NCBI GenBank assembly: GCA_025200525.1
Contig: CM045758.1
Span: 170,204,101 to 170,268,100 of the forward strand
DNA: 64,000 nt
Direction of reading: 5' to 3'
Source of the DNA: Camellia lanceoleosa
Taxonomy: Eukaryota; Streptophyta; Magnoliopsida; Ericales; Theaceae
The first letter of the stretch is position 1, and every line of letters starts with the position of its first letter. Made by a program: the position numbers and the translations under genes. Below, piece by piece: positions 57,638 to 64,000 of the stretch. The notes under the pieces were generated by a model. It worked only from the letters and a program-made list of their open reading frames with translations, was not told where the DNA came from and searched no databases.

Positions 57638-60360
57638 TGTAAACACCCCGTTTTTGACCACCCATAAGACTCGAGCGCTTTGTCCTGTGCACTCAATGAT
57701 GAAAGTTACATTGTGTGTGATTTGAATGCTCAACGAAGGAATCCGGTTTCAAGTTCTAAACACATCACAACCTTCCATACCAAGTTGTTTCTATGCCTCT
57801 AGACCACAAAAATCCATCTTATAGCATTGTGCCACCCTATACTGAGCCTGAAACAAAGGAACAGGGCAACACATTAGAGCCTGACTGTGCCTCATTGGGA
57901 GCTGACCGTGGCCATTTGGGGCCAACCGTACCTTGGTAGCGATAAACACTATTCTGGGCGGGAGCCCGCCAGCTGTCTATTTTTAAAGATATTTTTGACC
58001 TATTTTGCTTAAATTCTATAAATACCGGGTTATATCTCTGTTTTGAGGGTTGAACAATTTCCAAAGAGCTTATATACACACTTGAGAGCCCCTTCTTCTT
58101 GTGCAAGCCACCTTTGAGCAAGCCTATTCCCTTTGAAACATCTCTATACACCACATACAACCTTAGAGCAAAGCCTTAGAACCTTGGTTGATCCTCAAGC
58201 ATCACAATTCAGGCTTGAGAGTGTGCTTGGACCAAGTTTGATTCATAATAAGAGCTTGTCCTCTTTAAGAGGTATAAGCTTACCACCTTTTCTCTTGCTC
58301 TTATTTCAGTCCCTTACCATCAATTTCTTGTGTCTTTGTATTATTTTCAATCTATTTCAAGTGTTGGAACTTGGGTTTGAATAGTTACCAAAGGTAGAAA
58401 GGTTTAATACCCCTTTCTTGCACCTTACTTCATAGCTCATACCCTTGTCTTTACACTTCTTGTTTAGTCTTCAAACTGAGTTTTCAAAGTTCAAAATAGG
58501 CTAAAAAACATGGTTTGAGGTTTCAAAAATGGAAGGGCTAGCTCTTGTTCACTAGCCTTGTGATTCTTTTCTATTTCCTATCTTTTTTGAACTCTTTAAA
58601 CATCATTTTAGTCACTGTTTTTTTAAATATTAGGGGTTGTTTAGACTTGTTTTAATTCATTTAATTGGTTCATGCTTTGAATACTTTGCCTATCATGTTG
58701 TAAGTCATCATGGCTTTGCTTGTTTGGGCCTTAGATATCAAGCCATTTGAGTTGATAGCTTTTCTTTGCTTGGTTTTCATATTAGAAGTCTCATTCTTTA
58801 AATCAATCTCGTAATCATGTCTGCAACCTCCCTCATTTCTTCTTTTCTTTGGTTTGAGAGTTGTCTCAAATGATTGATGGTTATTCAAGGCATTGAAAAA
58901 AGACCTATGCTCAATGGCTTAACCTCTTCGGGGGTTCATTGTCAAGGCATAAGCCCTCTTTCATGCTTTGGATCACTTCTCGTTTGATGTTCCTTCTCAT
59001 TTAGTGGACTTAACCATCATTTTGGGGCAAATTGATTAAAGAATGGAAATGACTAATAAAATGAGCTTAAAATCAATGAAACTGACATAAAGAAAATGAG
59101 TAAGATTGCTTTGATTCGGCCGAACGTTATGCTAGGTCCATAGTGTCAAGAGTCGTCACGCACCAATTCATGACACGATGATGAAATTTGAAACGTCTCT
59201 ACCTCCCTCTTTGAGTTCACTTCATGATAGGAGGGATGAGTAGTTGTTCATTGCATTTATTGATTTTTGTCCAATTGTCTCTGAAATCAATCAAACGATC
59301 AACTTACTTATTGATGGTTTTGGAACCAACTTCGTTCTTCTCTTAAGCCTTTCCATGACAGAGAAGAGCAGATGGGACAAATAGAGCTTAGAAAAGCTCT
59401 GTCTACACTGTTTTCACCTTAGAGCACAAAAGCAGACTTTTGCATAAAATTAGGGCACGATTTGCCTCTGCACTATTATTTAGTATTCATTAACTTAAAT
59501 CCTTCATTTGGTTTTGTAATAGTTAGTTTATTTCGAACCTTGGACATTCATTTGGACTCTCTTATATGAGGGTAAAGCCATGTAATAAGTGCGTATGTCT
59601 TCCAACCCCACGTTTTTCTCCATTTTTATTTACTTGCTTATGATGGATAGTTTAGAGCATCACATTTCGTTTAGCATTTCTCATGATTTGCATCCATTGT
59701 TTTGCATGCATTAGGCTCGGCGCATCATTCTAACTCACATTGTTATTTATTACTTCTTTGAAAATGTGCTCAAACCGTATGCTATCAAATCGATTCACAT
59801 GCCATGTTAGTAGCCGAGTCTATTTAAATTGTATATTACATGTATTGCATTAGTCAAGTTGCATTAGTTAGGAACGTGCATGTTTTCTAATTCTTTTACT
59901 TTATTTGGCTTGCCTTGGAGTACTAGGTGAGCACTTATTGCTTTAGCATACTGCATGCATGTGATTGTTGCCATGTCATCAAAACATGATTCCATGAGGC
60001 TAAGTGCTTAAGTGATATATTTGTTTGAATGCCGATGAATGAAGGCTAATTGCTTGAATTGGAATAAATTGATTAATGTACATACAAACTCACTTTTTTA
60101 AGTGACGCGTATTCAAAACAATTTTTAAACAAACATAGAATCAAAGTGTTCTAATTTTTACAAATTAGTCTATACTTGTGTGCATTACATAGTAATGTTA
60201 GCCTAATAATCAGAACATGAGCATATAATATAAATAAAAATCACATCATGATTAGTAGAGGCCAATCTTTGATCGGGCAAGTGCGGTGCACACTTCATGA
60301 CCTTCCCCTCTCGTACCTAAGTTTCCAAGTCGAGACAATATTGGTGATGATGGACATGTG
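57638..60360 (+). repeat. 3' LTR of the Tat element (end missing)
   Basis: Collinear with the 5' LTR, but it lacks the segment matching about 38,363-38,706 (replaced by tttgcctctgcactat at about 59,461) and the solo LTR. It stops at gatggacatgtg (60,360), equivalent to about 41,722. The last about 225 bp of the LTR are absent. The TATA box is at 58,017-58,024. Confidence 0.9.
57883..57932 (+). promoter_or_regulatory. 21-bp GC-rich array 1, 3' LTR copy
   Basis: Same as 36,799-36,848, about 85 bp before the 3' LTR TATA box. Confidence 0.6.
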
Positions 60361-60407
60361 ACCTTCCAATTCTCTACAATATTCCTTTTTCTCACTCTTA
60401 CATCAAG

Positions 60408-60439
<32 letters not shown>

Positions 60440-60457
60440 ACACACACACACACACAG
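60408..60457. repeat. (CT)n(CA)n compound microsatellite
   Basis: A CT tract to about 60,425, then a CA tract. The minus frame at 60,455-60,252 (CVCVYVCVCERERERL) is produced by it. Confidence 0.9.
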
Positions 60458-60921
60458 ATTTTTGAATTCAAAATGATGAGAATAAGAAGTCTAGACACTC
60501 ATATTAGCCTTATATAGGCTCAATTAGCTTAGGCTAATTAATTATGATTAGAGCTAAGTCCATTTGTATAACATACATATAATGAATGGAAGATCTTTAT
60601 TTTCAAAACTTAAATACATAAAGTAATAAGTCAAAAACCATGTTGAACTCTCAACCTTAAGCACAATAAAACCATGATGAATTATGCATGCATGTATGAC
60701 TTATCTCTTAATTCAACTATCTAAACTTAATCCTTGTGTTCAATCACCTAATTCACTTGAGTTCTTATACTAGACAACTCGATTTCATAGTTAAAGAGTT
60801 GACTTCCTACCTTGAACCTTGAATTTGGCAATGTTGATGCTTAATCTCTCAAATCCTTCCGATTCTTTTTTCAATTCTCCTTCCAATTCTCTACAATATT
60901 CATTTTTCTCACTCTTACATC

Positions 60922-60923
<2 letters not shown>

Positions 60924-60968
<45 letters not shown>
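60924..60968. repeat. (CT)n microsatellite
   Basis: About 22 CT units. This is the position equivalent to 60,408-60,457 in the second copy of the internal duplication, so the two copies have diverged by repeat expansion. Confidence 0.9.
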
Positions 60969-60971
<3 letters not shown>

Positions 60972-61373
60972 TTTTCCTTCAAAATGATGAGAATGAGAAG
61001 TCTAGACACTCATATTAGCCTTATATAGGCTTAATTAGCTTAGGCTAATTAATTATGATTAGAGCTAAGTTATTTCAAGTTAATAATTGATTTAGTCTAA
61101 TTATTTGACTCCGAATCGAAATCCAATTCAACTTACCATAAAATTCTAAAAATTCTAAATAACACATAGAATTAGTCGATTTTGTGTTCAAATGCCGATA
61201 AGACCTTCAAATTCCATACCGAAACATAAATTCAGATAGATATTTCTACGGCTAACATATTGGAATTCAAATAACATGCAAATCACACAATTAACACATG
61301 ATTCCGCTTAACCATTTAATTAGCATAGTCTTAATTATGGATTAGTAGCTAATTACAAAGTGGGGTCGTTACA

Positions 61374-61815
61374 ATGTGGAAGTGCACACGATAGTGTTTC
61401 TCTTGAATTTAAATATCTTCTACATACTAAACAACAATACTACAAATCCACCTTCATTAACCTAGAATTTATCGAGAAAAAGAAATCAATGGCTCAGATT
61501 CATTTTATACGTGGACCCCACACTTCATCAATTCAATCTCCACTACACAAACACATTCAGGATAAATTTGGGGTCCGTAAGGTTGGGTTTCTAGCAATTT
61601 TTTTTTTTTTTGGGACAAAGAGTGATTCTATTTACACACCACTAATACTCCAAGTACACATCATTACTTAATATACACACAATATAATTTTTAAGGTTTA
61701 AAAATATCATATTTCATACCTTAACTTTCCCTTATTAACCATATATTAACACATCACTAACTATTTGAATACACACCATTACAAAACATCAAAACCTCTT
61801 AATCTTCACCACTAC
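61374..61815. other. Unassigned stretch between two LTRs
   Basis: A 103-codon frame (61,360-61,671) starts in the LTR end and crosses an 11-T run; no motif. The first about 40 bases resemble only weakly the missing end of the Tat LTR. I see no gene. Confidence 0.35.
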
Positions 61816-62486
61816 TGTCACGACCCAAATCTGCCCCTATAGGTTTAGCGTCGTAACTGGCCAGTTATCCTTGGATTACCAAAGGCCTCTAAATAGATCA
61901 TGACATAGTAAGGGGCTACGGAAGCAACTATAGAAAATATACATAGTCCATTGAGCTGTGTTGACGTACATGGGACAGAATTTTCAAAAACTTATATATA
62001 TACATACACGTGACGTCATAATTACGGTAACCTTACTCCACCCATTTACAAAAATAAAGTCATAAAGTCAAAAGGGGCCTTAGCCCAATGCACAGATAGA
62101 CATAAAACTTGTTCATATACCAAAAGGAAGCAAGTCTTATTTATTCACAAAATATGACCACATGACTTTCGGAACCTCCTCGGGAGGCACAAGGGTTGGC
62201 CGAAAAAACAAGCTCCAAGCGATCATCATTGAGCCTGGTCACGCGCCTGATCACCTACATACATAATATAAATAGTGAGCGAAAGTTCAATGAACAATAA
62301 CAGAGTAAAGAATTTAATGAATGATGTCCCATAACAGATTTCAAATCAGATACAACTTCAGATTTGTATACTTAACCAGAAATCATAGCAATTATATGTG
62401 GTACATCCATTTAGCTATTATATCATACCAATTTTGCATAGTCGGTACCGGCGACCACATAGGTCCACCTCTTGTGCACAAGTAGC

Positions 62487-62655
62487 CATGGTATTGTTAC
62501 CCCCAGGCAAGGACCACGTGAACATAAGCCTCGGTATTGTTATCCTCGAGCAAGAGCTACATGAATATAAGCCACAGTATTGTTATCCCTGGGCGAGGGC
62601 CACATGCATATTGGCTGTGGTATTATTACCCCTGGTGAGGGCCACGTGAACTAAG
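62487..62655. repeat. Minisatellite within the LTR
   Basis: Four units of about 47 bp contain ggtattgttaycc and gggccacgtg-like cores. It occupies the same LTR position as 20,757-20,880. Confidence 0.75.
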
Positions 62656-63044
62656 GATGCCACAAATATCTTTCAGAAAAATGGACATTCATTCATGATT
62701 CATAAAATAGTATTTCAAAAAACAGATCGTACCATTTAGTCAGAAAATACTCATATCAAACATAGCTTTACAGAGTTATTACTCATAGATGGCTCTGAAA
62801 ATAAACAGACAAAACAAACAAATCAGATAGCTTACAATGGATGACCTACACAAACATAACAGATACACAAATTGAAACATACACTCAGAATATACTTAAC
62901 TCATTACATTTCGTTCTTAGTGTGTTTCTAAGTCTTATCCTCATTATTATGTCTTAATCTTGGCTTACAATGCCTAGGATGCAATGTGGATGCTAAAATG
63001 CACTTGAGAACACTTAACAAAACTTACTGAAAACAAGGGTTTCG

Positions 63045-63352
63045 CTCGAGCGCAACTTCCTTCTCTCGAGCAGACGTTCAAAAATTAAAATGGTTGCTCG
63101 AGTGCAACTTCGGTCACTCGAGCGGTCTATAAACTCTGCAAAAGTACTAGTTGCTTGATTTTTCTACTCGACAATGGTCGCTTAAGCGTGAGATAAAGGT
63201 CTTCACTCCAGCGCAACTCTTGTCGCTCGAGCGGTTTGCAAAAATGGTAAACTTCTGGGGGCATGCACTTTACGCTCGAGCCAGCTTTTGATCGCTTACG
63301 CGGAAGTGCAAAATACAGAGTGGTTGCTTAAGTGTAGGATCTGTCGCTCGAG
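63045..63352. promoter_or_regulatory. Paired CTCGAG palindromes, 20-bp spacing
   Basis: Pairs start at 63,045/63,065, 63,097/63,117, 63,206/63,226, 63,275/63,295 and 63,327/63,347, all exactly 20 bp apart, with cores CTCGAG or one- to two-base variants. The bases between pairs are variable. Same arrangement as in the other two LTRs. Confidence 0.6.
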
Positions 63353-64000
63353 CGGTGATGCCGAAATTTGGAGTTTCCAAATTGATGTTCAAAGTCCAAA
63401 ACCCAAATTCAAAGCTGTTAAACACCTCTTTTGGGCCCAAAACTTGAGAAAACATATATAAAACCATAGAACTTGATGAATTAAAAGTCGTTTTGCAAAA
63501 ATCAAGGCCCAAAGAGCAAGTCAATTGTTAAAATCAAACTTGAAACTCAATATATAACACATGCATGATAAAACATGATTTCTTCCCTTCCAAAACATGA
63601 TCAATAAAGGTAAAAAGATGTAGAATTTGATGAATTCCCCAAACAAGGTTTAAACAATGGCATGCATGAGAGAATTTCTTAGAAATCAAACTCAACATAT
63701 GAGGAATAAGCATGCATGCCTGATTTAGCCTCTAATTCACCTCTTAAAGCTTAATTCTTGTTCTAATTCCTCTTGAATTCATGTGTTATGTCTCAATTAC
63801 ACAAATAAAGGCTCAAATCCTTACCTAACTCTTTAATTAGGCTTTAGCTTGCTATATCTTTAGGTTTCCAAGCCAATTTCCTTTAATTCACTAGCAAACT
63901 CCTTCCAATGCCAAGTTTGATCTCAAAACCCTCTTGGTCTCTTCTCTCTCTCTCTCTCCCTCTCTCTCTCACGTCTTAGAAAGCTCCAATAAGGAAAAGA

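Larger units (their letters stand above)
36554..60360 (+). mobile_element. Large Ty3/gypsy Tat/Ogre-lineage retrotransposon with antisense genes
   Basis: The LTRs begin tgtagacacccc (36,554) and tgtaaacacccc (57,638). By eye they differ at roughly 4% of sites over the first 300 bp. Between them, in plus-strand order, lie a primer-binding site, gag, aspartic protease with a G-patch-like segment, acidic linker, RT (YMDD), RNase H, a second RNase H with SNNEAEYEA, and integrase. Order RT-RH-(aRH)-INT means Ty3/gypsy, and the extra RNase H is diagnostic of the Tat/Ogre lineage. About 7.3 kb between integrase and the polypurine tract carries two genes on the minus strand. All frames are broken. 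A solo LTR (39,239-41,359) and a MITE (53,313-53,803) inserted later. The right end is lost at 60,360, where another LTR fragment begins, so no 3' target duplication can be read. Confidence 0.93.
60361..61373. mobile_element. Truncated LTR of the TGTCACGACC family
   Basis: The end (gtggggtcgttaca, 61,373) and the preceding 350 bp match the end of the 20,083 LTR (cttaccataaaattctaaaa, ttcaaatgccgataag). The start is truncated: it begins in ccaattctctacaatatt. ATGTG lies on both sides (60,356-60,360 and 61,374-61,378), possibly a target duplication. A segment of about 500 bp is tandemly duplicated inside (60,363-60,545 and 60,879-61,063). Confidence 0.7.
61816..64000. mobile_element. LTR of the TGTCACGACC family, cut by the window end
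   Basis: It starts tgtcacgaccc and is collinear with 20,083-22,200, preceded by actac (61,811-61,815). By comparison with the 2.5-kb solo LTR the end should lie about 300 bp beyond the window. Whether an internal region follows cannot be seen. It contains a four-unit minisatellite and five or six CTCGAG pairs. Confidence 0.8.

Noticed and set aside
36554..60360. Endogenous pararetrovirus rather than LTR retrotransposon
   Set aside because: LTRs, integrase and polypurine tract are present and no movement-protein motif is seen.

Overview
This window looks like an AT-rich, gene-poor, repeat-dense stretch of a eudicot plant nuclear genome. The evidence is plant-type LTR retrotransposons with plant primer-binding sites, plant MITE families (hAT-like, Tourist-like, Mutator-like), many CT/GA microsatellites, and plant-specific domains carried by one retrotransposon. 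I found no intact host protein-coding gene, no convincing tRNA or rRNA gene, and no CRISPR array. Nearly all short reading frames are chance openings or fragments of decayed mobile elements. The species cannot be named from this sequence.

Layout. 1-36,550 is intergenic DNA holding small elements. These include foldback MITEs (21-579, 12,345-12,510, 16,931-17,556 with a perfect 9-bp target duplication, 18,266-18,612), hAT-like MITEs (1,430-2,056 and others) and Tourist-like MITEs (best at 17,684-17,833). There are two very short LTR elements with perfect 5-bp target duplications (8,905-10,336 on the minus strand; 13,365-15,622 on the plus strand, with a broken gag-like frame). A 2.5-kb solo LTR lies at 20,083-22,583, and a truncated copy of the same family at 27,356-28,397 runs into a CACTA-like repeat.

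36,554-60,360 is one very large Ty3/gypsy retrotransposon on the plus strand. Its order is long 5' LTR, decayed primer-binding site, gag, protease with a G-patch-like segment, acidic linker, reverse transcriptase, RNase H, a second (aRH-type) RNase H, integrase, about 7 kb of extra DNA, polypurine tract, 3' LTR. The second RNase H places it in the Tat/Ogre lineage. The extra DNA carries two decayed genes on the opposite strand: a DUF7745-like gene (52,235-50,947) and a spliced plant mobile domain (PMD) gene (55,860-52,863, six inferred exons). All reading frames are broken, mostly by TAG codons that fit loss of methylated cytosine at CHG sites. A different solo LTR (39,239-41,359) sits inside the 5' LTR, and a hAT-like MITE (53,313-53,803) sits in a PMD-gene intron.

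60,361-64,000 holds a truncated solo-LTR-like fragment of the 20,083 family, a short unexplained stretch, and the start of a further LTR of that family that runs off the window.

Two patterns deserve most attention. First, arrays of about three GC-rich units of 20-21 bp occur at promoter-like positions before the LTR TATA box and before each antisense gene of the Tat element, as if one cis-module served all three transcription units. Second, three LTRs from at least two families carry sets of CTCGAG-centred palindromes in pairs whose centres are exactly 20 bp apart.
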